The position numbers and the translations under genes are program-made. From the NCBI GenBank assembly GCA_030077755.1, contig JAQJZZ010000021.1, positions 372,001 to 436,000 on the forward strand: a DNA stretch of 64,000 bases, in the 5' to 3' direction. How positions within the stretch are numbered: the stretch's first letter is position 1; every line of letters begins with the position of its first letter. This document shows, piece after piece, positions 26,259-36,591 of the stretch. Origin of the DNA: Filosporella fistucella. Lineage: Eukaryota > Ascomycota > Leotiomycetes > Helotiales. The notes under the pieces were generated by a model. That model had not been told where the DNA came from. It was given only the letters and a program-made list of their open reading frames with translations, and did not search any database.

Positions 26259-27692
26259 CTAAGACGGAGGGGCAGAAACATTTTGCTCTTGCTCAGGTCG
26301 TGGAACAGCACCGAATCGAGTATTACCCTGATCAAATATCTAAAGAATTGTTAGTATATTGCTCTCAACTTGAAACCTTGGCACGACTTACAGCATAAAT
26401 TCCCTTCAGGAAAGTGTCTCCAAGGATATCAAAATCCATGGAGCCTCTGGATTGAATTCCACCATATACCATACCATTGCCAGCATCAGCAAATCCCAAA
26501 TCCTCCTTCTGGATGGTGAATTGATTATCTCCGACAGCGACAGTGACGACAGGAAGTTTGTCAGCTGTAGTGCCGGATGGAAAAACATAGCCTTGGTTGT
26601 TTTGATCATATGTCGCACCTGGGATGGCATTGTAAATAGCTTCGCAAACAGCATCGGAGACCAATGCAAGAGTGGTTCCGGTGTCAGCAATGGCAGTGTT
26701 ACCCGACTGTTGAACAGCCTTGCCATTGACATAAGCAGATGTAGATGGGAACATCCAGAATCCTTGTGAATTATCAACTTTAGTCCAGGCAATTTCTTTA
26801 CCGGAAGCTTTAACAGTCGCATCATCAATTGTACCGAAAGTGTAGAAACCCTCTCCCTTGTCAGGTTCATTGGCGTCGCGCCAGCTTCCAAGCTTAGCTG
26901 TGAAAAGCTCAGCTGTCTTTGGGATATCACTCTGAAGGATCATGTTCTCAACGGGTGTCTTGACCCGCGTTGGTGTAACTGTGTTGATAGCACCAAAAGC
27001 AAGACCCAGGAGTCCATCGCCAGTTCCCTCCACGAATTGCGCAGACATCTTATTTGCAAGCTCAATGGATTGTGCCTTGATTGTCAATCCTCCGATTGTG
27101 ACATTGTCTGTTCCAACAGTTCCTGATGCCGAGGAAGAATCTCCATATGAGATTTTCCAAGACGAACCCGATGTGTTCTTGAATGTGGATGATTTCTTTG
27201 GGTCGAAGATCTTGTGGCCACTACCTTTGCCTTGGCTTTGGATAGAGGATGAGAGTTCGGTGGACCATACCTTGAATTGTCAGTATGTTAAACCACAGAA
27301 ATTGGTAGACTTACCCAGAGATCAGAGGAACCGGTATCGAAATCGAGCATGAGTGTTTGTGCTGGGGTACCGATCGATACGGGACAGAGGTAGAGCGAGT
27401 CGTTCTGTTGGTCCTCTGCTGGAACATCACCAGATCCAGTACTATCAGAACCAGTTCCAGTGCCAGGCTTCCTCTTGGCAAGGACACGATGTGTGGTAGC
27501 TTTGCCACCAATCTTATGAAGAAGACCGTGATGCCCAGTCTGTGATACCTTATTCATCTGAAAGTATGGACCTGGCTTGGTGGGTTCGAAGCCCCATTTC
27601 TGGAGGAGGTAGACATATGATTTCAGACCATTCTTCTGGTATTTTGGGTTGGTATGGACCTTGATTTTCTGCAAGCCTTGAAGACCAGACAT
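26259..27692 (-). CDS. Pepsin-like aspartic protease (A1), no evident signal peptide
   Basis: Three exons (27692-27315, 27270-26392, 26339-26259) give 445 residues. Both catalytic motifs are intact: [11 protein letters not shown] (near residue 120) and [11 protein letters not shown], with the flap region [10 protein letters not shown] between. The prosegment (about 1-90, with Lys/His-rich stretches) is typical of aspergillopepsin-like zymogens. The N-terminus ([19 protein letters not shown]) is polar and basic, with no hydrophobic signal core, unusual for this family. The upstream sequence gives no in-frame ATG exon that would add one. It may be intracellular, exported unconventionally, or have a missed upstream exon. 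A TATA-like element stands 141 nt upstream. Confidence 0.93.
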
Positions 27693-29633
27693 GATGTGTA
27701 GTTAAGGGTACAATAAATGAAGAGAGTTGAAAAGCAATAATAATGTATGAGTTGAGGTTGAACAATACTTTGATTAGGTTGAAGGTGTTTGAGGTTTGTA
27801 TGTAGAAGAGACGAAACGGGAAGTAGGAGGCCTTTATATCTCATCTTGCATTAGCTTTAGGAAGGAAGTCCTAACTTGTATGAAGGCAGGCACGAAAGAC
27901 AGCTCGACAAACCCGAAGCTAGATGCTTGCCAAAACAGTAACAGCACCCGGCGTCATCGCTCATTCTGCAGTAGCTGAAGCTTATCTCCATTGGCAGGCA
28001 CCACTGGCTTCCAAATGGAGCCGGCGGCTGGTGCCTCTGAAGTGGGACGAATGGTCGAAACTACTGCCACACTCTAGCTCAGTACTCCACAGTTGTAGAT
28101 TCCAAGGAAAGGAAGTAGATCCGGCGCCACTTTTTGTGAGGCTGGAGACTTGCGAATGGATGCATATCGGCACTGCCTGATGTACATGTGGCTGTGGACA
28201 TCCATGTTTCAGTTGCACATGGTTGCTGAGATATATGATGTAGATTAGGGGAAGCAGATGATAGAGGGAGAGAAGGACGTTGCGAGATGGTGGACCAGGT
28301 GGACATTCGGAACTGAACCCTTGTGCCATCCAGAGCTTGGCATGTAGGTATACAAATAGACAGAAGTCTAAGCTGCAGCACCCCAATGGGGAGTGTGATA
28401 CCATCTCATGTGCAAGGCTGGAAGCAGTGGACGCGCAAGTCATAGGAGCCGAGAGGAGAGAGTTCAGGTCGGTACTGTATGTAACACTCAGAGTTCGTTT
28501 ACCACCCGAAAGCAACTTATCAGCTATCCCATATTGAGTACTGTACAGCAAAGTGCCGATGATCAAGGTGCTTATCACCTAGTTTCATGAATGCATCTAG
28601 CTTGCAACCATCCAGCGTCTCCTGGCTCCATCGACGTCATATGGAGCCAAACGTCTCCAACACCGGATCAAGAACCTCGTAGTTCCAAATCGAGCTGAGC
28701 AACAAAACATGTAACCTATGGACAAGCATCTAGAAGCAGGAACAAGAACAGAAAAGTAGATGTAGAACGCATGAATGATGCAACGTGTATCAATCATATC
28801 GCTGTGGAGAGACTTCAGGATCAAGCTTTAGGAGGCGCTACTGTGGCGGATGTTCCACTAAAACGACCCACCCCCAGCGCCATCCCGATACTGTAGAACT
28901 CCCCGCTCGACCCTGAACCCCGATTTGTAGATCTGAATGAAGCCTACGAACAACATCTTGAATTTGCCTCTGGACTGCTGATCATGTCTCGAGATCAGGA
29001 TTATGATGTCTGTCCTTGATATCGCAAACTTTTATTTCTATTTCAGCTCCAGATGACGTGCCGTTTTGGCTTCCCTTTGATACAGATCCCCACCATCTGC
29101 CACATTTTGTGCTGGGGTTAAACCTCCGAGGCGTGCGTCCGCACATGGCCGACAGAACTTGGCACAGGGCATTAAAGCTTGTGTTATGGTGATACTTCTG
29201 GCTGTGTAACTTGGACGGCATGTAGCTGAAGATAGAGATGAGAAATGGGAAAGTCAATTAAGACGCGTGGTACAAGTAGTTTCGTGTCACCTGTAACGGC
29301 CTTCATTGAGTGACCTTGGGAGCACTGGAAAATTACAATAACGAGCTTGAATATATATAGTTACCGGAGATAAGCAAAACAAAACAATAATATATGCTGA
29401 TCTTGTGAAAGGAGGCTCTGGTAAGCTCTTGTGGTGTTCATATGTCTCGTGCAGTAAATCATGGAGTTGAAAATCTCATCATGTAGCTTTACAAAGCCTT
29501 ATATATAACATCGACATTCACAGCTGCTACAGTTTGAGTACCGAACTTCGACTATCGCCTCTGCCATAATCCCACTCTAATGACGCGAATGATCGGAGCT
29601 CAGCATCCAATACTTTAGTTCCAATGGCTGAAC
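27693..29633. other. Gene-free 1.9-kb stretch
   Basis: Contains the protease promoter at its left end and the 3' flank of the aminodeoxychorismate lyase at its right. A 198-codon minus-strand open frame (27982-28578) shows no domain, and its Cys/Ser/His/Pro-rich composition looks like a random frame. Confidence 0.55.
27833..27838 (-). promoter_or_regulatory. TATA-like element of the aspartic protease
   Basis: TATAAA on the minus strand, 141 nt before the protease ATG. Confidence 0.45.
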
Positions 29634-30554
29634 TCATTTCTGAAGCTTCACTTTCCCCCATTGAAACCCCCTCACTCCGTTACTGATCCAGCACTCCTCG
29701 CCATCAACCAAAGACTCCACTTTCACCACCCCTTCCACACAAAACCTACATGAGGTTAGCAGATAATCATACAGAAAATTAAAATTCCATAGTCAAGAAC
29801 GCCATAAGACTCACCCCTTCTCCAAAGCCCACCTCCTCGTCGTCCCAATCTGCCCACCACTCGCCGTACCAGGCGTAACCCACCTCCCCTCTCTCCAAAA
29901 ATAAGGACTTGTCAGACTGCCCTCCATGATCTCTCCCTCCCCACTAACAAGCAGGACCTCTTTCTTTTCCACAAAATCCTTAATACCGACTCTCAAGCGT
30001 GCAGAATCGTACATGTCCCGACTTGTGGTTTTGTAGCTTGTGTAAGGAGAAGGCTCGGTGGTTGCTGAATCAGGAGTGATCTCGAAGGCTTCAATCATGG
30101 GTGGTTCACCGTGAACGGAATCATCTCCGCCGGTTGTTAAGGCACCGCCTGTTAGGGGACTGACTTTTGGTGGTGCAGCGGCTTTTGGAGGTGGAATTCG
30201 GTGCGGGTACAACGTGAATTCGGATACAGGTGGTACAGCAGATAGTTCTACTGTGAGTGTGCCATCGTGAGCAAGTAAAGTCTTTACTTTGAGCGGAGTA
30301 CTAGAATTTGCAACTGCCTCGGTCACTTTCTTGAGTAGATGCGTGAAACCATCAGGTCCTCGAATGGTGTGTGCTGCTTTTGTCCATCCGAAATGTTCGG
30401 CTGCTTGAAGCATACGATCACGGTGGAACGGGAGCTGATAGAATGGACTCCAGAATTTGATCTCGCCATCCCATGCTTCGGTGTTGATGGAAAGATTGGT
30501 GAGGAGGGGATCGTAGCGTAGAGAAGAAAAGAGTTGGAAGTCGGGGTGTGACAT
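29634..30554 (-). CDS. ABZ2: 4-amino-4-deoxychorismate lyase-like (PLP class IV)
   Basis: Two exons (30554-29815, 29745-29634) give 283 residues. It starts with FSSLRYDPLL and a Tyr/Arg segment (FYQLPFHRDRMLQAA), and has the PLP class-IV C-terminal block EIMEGSLTSPYF, GGQIGTTRRW and CVEGVV near the end. These match fungal aminodeoxychorismate lyase, which converts 4-amino-4-deoxychorismate to p-aminobenzoate and pyruvate for folate synthesis. I could not assign the PLP lysine with certainty. No other folate gene lies nearby. The 69-nt intron has a GCTAACC branch. It could also be a class-IV aminotransferase relative. Confidence 0.75.
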
Positions 30555-31650
30555 GTTGGTTATCTACTGACCCAATTAGCTGAATGTTTCAGGATATTCC
30601 AAGCAGAATTATAGAGAGTGAAGATCGAGATGTGGTTTTTTTGAAAGAGGCCGTGAAATGACTCATGCATTTGGCCAGGGTTGTAGAGGTACCTAAGTAC
30701 AGGTCGCGAAACAAGAAGACGATTGGTGATGAGATTTAAAAGCTATCATAAGATGCTCTTCAAACCATTTCCCCATATTTGGACAATCTGCTTCTTGTCC
30801 ACAGCTCCTTTCTAGCAAGTAGATTGTCATGAAGAAGGTCACCACGTGTGGTCTTGTGCCCCTGACATCTTCGATCTCACATGCTATGAGAAACAAAGAA
30901 ACAGATGGGAGACAAAGCTAAAGGAGTGAATATAAGAGACATCTTCATGTATCACGCCTCCTAAGTGTCCAGTGCTGAGAGCAAATGTTGTACCTCACGT
31001 GATAACTGGTATCCTCTGAAGGTGTACCCTCTGCAGTCAGCATTTAGATAATATAACTCAACTAAAGCTTTATTTTTGGTGTAGGAAGACATACTGTTTC
31101 CTGCCTGTACAAAAAAGAATTCTTCTCGACGAAGAGCTGCTCAGAAAGTGGGGTTCTCTCACAGACGTCACAAAATAAGTAAGTAAAAGCGCCAACTTAC
31201 AGCTGCAATTATATGAGTTATCGGAGCTCTAGCTAATTGGGGGGTTTGGGGTGAGGAACAGTGTATCGAAATATGTCCGAAAAAATGATGTAGAATCAGA
31301 AGGATGCTTGTAGTCGTTCATACGACAAGATCAAATTTTTCGCTTACTGTACTGCAGCTGAACATCAATGTGCTTGTTCTGTACAAGTCCTCTTTGCACT
31401 TCAACTTATACTTGCCTGTACTAGACATGTTACTATATTCATATGACTACTTTACATACTTCTCATTAAATCATCCTTAATCAAATACAATTTAAACAGA
31501 CCAAGATTCAGTCAATATTGCCCCTCTATTTCTTCGTTGCTGAGCTGTACTGTATCCCAGCCACGGTCCGGCTGGCTTCATTTCACCTCATATTCATCAT
31601 TCCTCCGCTTCACATCTCCACCCTCAAAACCTGGAGAAGAGAACAGAAGA
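30555..31650. other. Divergent intergenic region, ADC lyase / DUF218
   Basis: 1.1 kb, no supported gene. Should hold both promoters. Confidence 0.6.
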
Positions 31651-32451
31651 ATGACAAACCAAACTCCCTCTCCAACCCAGCTTATTCTCCTCTGCTGCCA
31701 CGCAATCTACAACCCCTTACCCCCCTCCTGGCTCCTAGCACCCTACCAACACCCCTCCGAAGCGCACACATTCACAGCGCACCTCCTAACGTCTCTCTCC
31801 CTCCTATCATCATCTCCGTCCTCTCTCTTAATTCTCTCCGGCTCGCGTACAAACGCCACAACGTCTATCTCAGAAGCATCGTCCTATCTCGCACTAGCAG
31901 GCACACTCTCTCTACCACCCGATATCCTTCCTCTCTCTGAGCTGGAACCGAGGATATATGTGGAAGAACAGGCTTTGGATAGTTATTCCAATCTCCTCTT
32001 CTCTCTACTGTTATTTCATAAAATTACACAGAGATGGCCAGCGAAAGTGACGATCGTGACACATGCGTTTAAAGAACAGAGATTCATGGAGATACATGTC
32101 CCAGCCCTGAGATTTCCGAGGGAGAAAGTGGTGTTTGTGGGTATTGATCCGGGGTTTATGGTGAAGGGAACGGAAGAGTATGATGAGCTTTTGGATGCTG
32201 AAGTTAGGGTGGGAGAGAGGGAGCGGGGGGTTAAGATGTGGGAGGATGATGGACTTGGGGTAGGGAAAATAGTGAGAGGAAAGAGGAAGGGGAGGAATCA
32301 TTGGGATGTAAAGCAGTTGTTTTGGGAGAATCAGGAAGTGAGAGAGGGGAGTGGTGTGAGGAGTAGGATATTAGAGGGTTTGAGTGGGAAAGGGGGAGTG
32401 GACGAGGAGGTTTTAGATATGGATGGGAGGCAGCCTTGGGAGGAGGGATGA
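31651..32451 (+). CDS. DUF218-domain protein (YdcF/SanA-like)
   Basis: A single exon of 266 residues. The N-terminal half has the DUF218 pattern: a beta strand with an early His/Cys (LILLCCHAIYN), a LLILSGSRTN strand-loop, an acidic helix with SEASSYL, a VEEQALDSYSN segment and a later VTIVTHAFKEQRF strand. DUF218 proteins share a Rossmann-like fold; bacterial members act in envelope biology and the fungal role is unknown. The start at 31651 follows a short leader; an in-frame ATG at 31537 would add 38 less typical residues. The C-terminus is Gly/Glu/Arg-rich. The 5' half is strongly CTC/TCC-biased. Confidence 0.68.
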   Translation: MTNQTPSPTQLILLCCHAIYNPLPPSWLLAPYQHPSEAHTFTAHLLTSLSLLSSSPSSLLILSGSRTNATTSISEASSYLALAGTLSLPPDILPLSELEPRIYVEEQALDSYSNLLFSLLLFHKITQRWPAKVTIVTHAFKEQRFMEIHVPALRFPREKVVFVGIDPGFMVKGTEEYDELLDAEVRVGERERGVKMWEDDGLGVGKIVRGKRKGRNHWDVKQLFWENQEVREGSGVRSRILEGLSGKGGVDEEVLDMDGRQPWEEG

Positions 32452-32953
32452 GCAGTTCCAATATCTAAGATTTCGTGGGGTGGTAACGTCCATCCCTATT
32501 TGCCGGAAGAACGATAATTATTTTGACGGTAAGAATCTCAAAATCTATGCACAACTCAATATCTCTTATAATATTGTGTAATTATGTTTTATAGCCACTC
32601 CTTGATACCCTAAGCCCTTACCACTAGAAAATTAAGTTCACATCATCGCCTTCACACTTGACTTAACAAGTGCCTTCTTTTATAACAAAATAAACCACTT
32701 TTTCTATAGCTACACCACTGAGCTCGAACTATTTCTAGTACTGTAGATGAATGATTGTAGAGTCGAGTAGCCAACGAGGCGGCAAGCAATCTGGTTCGCA
32801 ATTAGGTAGCGCTTGGCGGCGTTCCATTACGCACAAATGCTTCAGCTCCCACTCATCGATTGGTTTATTCCGTTGTTCGGTGCAGCTGCGAGTCTGCACT
32901 GCACTGCCCACCCAGCCTCGTCAAATCTGTTTCTATTTCTACTTCTGTAAGCC
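32452..32953. other. Intergenic, DUF218 to HET gene
   Basis: 502 nt; AT-rich 3' flank then a G/C-richer leader. No supported gene. Confidence 0.6.
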
Positions 32954-35500
32954 ATGATCATTAAACTCTCTCAAAACTACGAATTTTGCATTGTTTTAGC
33001 CCTCACTCCTAATATCGCAAACTACCATTTCGCCTTCCACGCTAAAGTTTCAAAGGAAGTCGCTCGAGGCCAAGTTGCCTCCAAGGACAGGAGTTTAGTC
33101 CCAATGACTAAACCAGCGGCATATATTAGATGGGTACCAGTGGTTAAGAGCACTCGATGTCTTCGCCTTGCCTCGTCCCAAGTGCCTCTCCCCAAAGGGA
33201 ATATAATCTCCCCAACACACTCTTCATGGCAAAGATATCATCAAACCTACAGACACTGCACTCATAACATCCCACAAGAAACAAGGACTGTGGCTTGTCA
33301 TTCAAGATTCGCCGGCACACCAAGCAGGAAATATGCCAACCAGCATCAGCTGAAGTCAACACAAAGCAGCATTTCCCTTACCGCCCTTGTAATCACGGGC
33401 CTGTTCTTTTCAATTCTCATTGCAACTGACAAAATAGAGCCGGAGTTCCATTGGCCGCCTCTTGATCCTACAACAGATGGCATTCGACTGTTGATTCTGC
33501 AACCAGGCAGGCGGGGCACAGAAATTAAATGTGGCTTGACAGCAATTACTTTTGGCGAGAATCCAACCTATGATGCTGTCTCTTATGAATGGGGAGATGC
33601 CAGCAAGCTTAAAGCAATACAGGTCAATGGCTCGACGAGACTCGTACGGGAAAATCTCTGGGATGCATTGAACTCCCTACGCGACGAAAGGACCCCCAAA
33701 ACGTTGTGGGTCGATTTTTTGTGCATTGATCAAAATAACACCGCTGAGAAGAACAAACAAATTCCTCTGATGGCTTTTATATATCGACGTGCCCAGGAAG
33801 TCATTATATGGCTTGGCTCACATCAGCAGCCAGTTGATGAGCGGCATGAGAAGAAGCTTGGATATACAAAGAACGTCGACCAAAAAGCGAAACATTCAGC
33901 TGAGATGGGACTCGAGTATTTCATGCACAGTCTAGTTCATGAAGAATATTGGAAACGGGCCTGGATTATCCAGGAAGTGGGCATGGCCTCAAGAATTAGA
34001 ATTAACCATGGATCAGGATCAATGAAATGGGAGGCTTTTATCAAACTCCTCAACTGGTATAGAGAACAAAATCCAAATGATGCTGCAACACAGGCAATTC
34101 TCAAACTGGATAATATGCGGCGTTCAAAATTTTCACAAACGGAAAGCTTCTCACTTCAGAACTTGGTCGATGAGTTCCGAGATGCCTTTTGCGAGCTTCC
34201 TCATGACAAGGTCTATGCATTCATTGGCCTAGCAAATGATACGATCGACAATGAGGTCCCGATAAATTACCAGCAATCTGAGTCGGAGGTGTATTACGAC
34301 ATGATGAGACATCACTTCGATTCGCTTCACTTCGAGACCCAGCAGACATCCTCAATTGAAGCGGTATATCTAGCAGCACTAGTTCGTCGCCTACTCACAC
34401 GGGAGAAGATACGAAGACCAAGAGAGATCCGAACCCTAAGAGAGGCTGTCACCAAGGACTTGCCGAATGATTACTTCACTCCAGCTGCTCAGCCCTCACA
34501 AAAGGAATTCTCTGAAGCTCGGAGCGACCGAAATCGCTATGATGATGGCCTATACCCACAGAGGTCTTTCGAGACCGGCTGGTCCTATCCTCTTTATAGC
34601 GCAAGAACAGGGAGCGACGCTAAGAAAAAATCTACGAAACCTAAGGGGACAGAGGGGAAGGAAGAAAAGGATGAGAAGGAGGAGGAGACCATCAAGAAGG
34701 GTAATTCATGGGAACAGCCACTATTTGTGGCGATGGGCGTAATTGGAGCAGCGGGAGTAGCATGGCTCATCTGGAAACTTTTGAATCCAAGATCGACCGA
34801 GAAACTAACATGGTGTTGGGAAGAATCTGCCGCTGAAGACATTACAAAATGGACGACTTCCGAAGACAAGGGAGCCGAAGGATTTGTCCTGAGAGGTGCA
34901 ATAATAGGCAAGATCAAACACATAGGACCTTCCGCACTGGATCTCACGACCTCACACGATGCAGAAAAACGGTGGAATGCAAGATTAGGACAATATTACC
35001 GTGGCTCCACAGACCTGGGAACGGCAAGGGGTCTCAACGAGAAGCTCCTGTCCATTCTAAGCAACACCGCTGACTTTCGGACACGAAATATCATCCCTTT
35101 GACACCTGAACAATCTCCCACAAGCCTGAGTGAGCTTCGACACAAGCCAACACCTCGGAGACAAGAAGAATCCCCCGTAATTTTCTTGGGCACGAACGTG
35201 ACGTTGGGTGTGGCGCCAGGAAACGTCCGCGAAGGCGACTTTATTTGTCAATTCTGGAATTCTAGTTCTTGTGCTGTTCTTCGAAAAACCAATGTTGGCT
35301 TTCGGCCACGATTTGAGCTAGTTGGTAGAGCATCTATTGTTAGTCGCGAGGAGAATGTGGATTGGGAGGTCCCAGCTGATAAAACCCTGTTTGCTCCAAG
35401 TGGATTGTTCAACCAGAAGGTTATAGAACTGCCAGTCAGCATGCTGACATTAACTCTTTTGTCATTAGATACAGTGAACCTGCCTGGCACCACGAACTAG
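32954..35500 (+). CDS. HET-domain protein with two predicted membrane segments
   Basis: A single uninterrupted exon of 848 residues. A HET (heterokaryon incompatibility) domain runs from about residue 200 to 345 with its three blocks: YDAVSYEWGD, LWVDFLCIDQNN and EYWKRAWIIQEVG. Later landmarks fit the family (LPHDKVYAFIGLA). A hydrophobic segment precedes the domain (LTALVITGLFFSILIA, about 142-159), and a second (LFVAMGVIGAAGVAWLIW, about 590-610) follows a Lys/Glu-rich stretch. Met51 at 33104 starts a stretch rich in Arg, Ser and His and poor in acids, resembling a mitochondrial targeting sequence, and may be the true start. HET domains trigger cell death on non-self recognition. No NLR, STAND or known partner gene is adjacent. 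Confidence 0.9.
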   Translation: MIIKLSQNYEFCIVLALTPNIANYHFAFHAKVSKEVARGQVASKDRSLVPMTKPAAYIRWVPVVKSTRCLRLASSQVPLPKGNIISPTHSSWQRYHQTYRHCTHNIPQETRTVACHSRFAGTPSRKYANQHQLKSTQSSISLTALVITGLFFSILIATDKIEPEFHWPPLDPTTDGIRLLILQPGRRGTEIKCGLTAITFGENPTYDAVSYEWGDASKLKAIQVNGSTRLVRENLWDALNSLRDERTPKTLWVDFLCIDQNNTAEKNKQIPLMAFIYRRAQEVIIWLGSHQQPVDERHEKKLGYTKNVDQKAKHSAEMGLEYFMHSLVHEEYWKRAWIIQEVGMASRIRINHGSGSMKWEAFIKLLNWYREQNPNDAATQAILKLDNMRRSKFSQTESFSLQNLVDEFRDAFCELPHDKVYAFIGLANDTIDNEVPINYQQSESEVYYDMMRHHFDSLHFETQQTSSIEAVYLAALVRRLLTREKIRRPREIRTLREAVTKDLPNDYFTPAAQPSQKEFSEARSDRNRYDDGLYPQRSFETGWSYPLYSARTGSDAKKKSTKPKGTEGKEEKDEKEEETIKKGNSWEQPLFVAMGVIGAAGVAWLIWKLLNPRSTEKLTWCWEESAAEDITKWTTSEDKGAEGFVLRGAIIGKIKHIGPSALDLTTSHDAEKRWNARLGQYYRGSTDLGTARGLNEKLLSILSNTADFRTRNIIPLTPEQSPTSLSELRHKPTPRRQEESPVIFLGTNVTLGVAPGNVREGDFICQFWNSSSCAVLRKTNVGFRPRFELVGRASIVSREENVDWEVPADKTLFAPSGLFNQKVIELPVSMLTLTLLSLDTVNLPGTTN

Positions 35501-36591
35501 ACTCAACTCCAGGTCAAGTTCAAGAGTTGTCATTTATACACATGAACTTCGATTGTCGTCGTCCACTGGACAACGAGTAATGGCGGCATCCGCATCCCCT
35601 TTGATCTTTCGCCCAAGGATGCAAAAAGGGTTCGAAGAAGCAGGTCTTGTGAAGCCGCCTCTCCCTAAATGAAATCTTTATCACAAGACACGTTTGCAAG
35701 CGTTGTAGCCATTTTTCGCACTTCATCTTCACACGGTGGCATGTTTCGTGTGATATATAAGTAGACATAGGATAGAACACGGCTGTGAATACAATACTTA
35801 GTAAAAAATTATAAATATTTCTCCCTTGTCAAGATCGCCATCTTCTGCAGATCCCACCCTGTGCCAGACAAATCCAGCAGACAAGTTTCTTTGTACTCCA
35901 TGTCTTCAAATGTTGGAGCTACTTTTGACCATGATAGGATCCTTTTGAGATAGCTCCGAATTTTAGGGACATGTTCATACTTATAATAGAGCCGGGGGGG
36001 TTGGTCAAAACAGCTTGACTACCACCAATAGGAGTGGAAAAAATGGCAACAACAACAATATTCTGTTACAATGAATCAAACTCTTATAGACCAATACTAG
36101 AAGGACCATAGTTTTGTAATCGTGGGTTTATAACCTTATACGGTGGCAATCTCAGACCTCCAAACCTTGAAGTTGTTCGGGCTCGAAGGGGTTTCCGGCA
36201 CCCAAGGATGGATGTTACTTAACTTTTGACAGTTTCGTATAATGAATGGTGAAAAAATCGCGCCAGACACAAGTTCAGACAGAAGGCACAAATATTGAAT
36301 GTAATGTACTATTGGGGTATATTTCTCATCGTTGTATCACGTATGAGGTGGCCTCTAGCTACAAGTAGGCCAGAAGCTGGTACATTTCAGGCAGGAGAAG
36401 ATCCAACCGTGCGCCAAAGCCATCCACTCCAACCGGCTTCTGCAGGCCAGATATCGAAAACTAGGTGACACATACAGTACATGAGACTTTAACAAAACAC
36501 AGGTTCGTAATGCAACGATAAAAACGCAACGCTCATTATTTTCCATGATAGAAAGCATCTGATATGCCATGCGAGAAAATACACTCCACAC
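35501..36591. other. Intergenic between convergent HET and chitin synthase genes
   Basis: 1.1 kb without a supported gene; probably both 3' UTRs. Confidence 0.6.

Noticed and set aside
27982..28578. 198-codon minus-strand open frame
   Set aside because: No domain, odd composition and no splice partners; probably chance.
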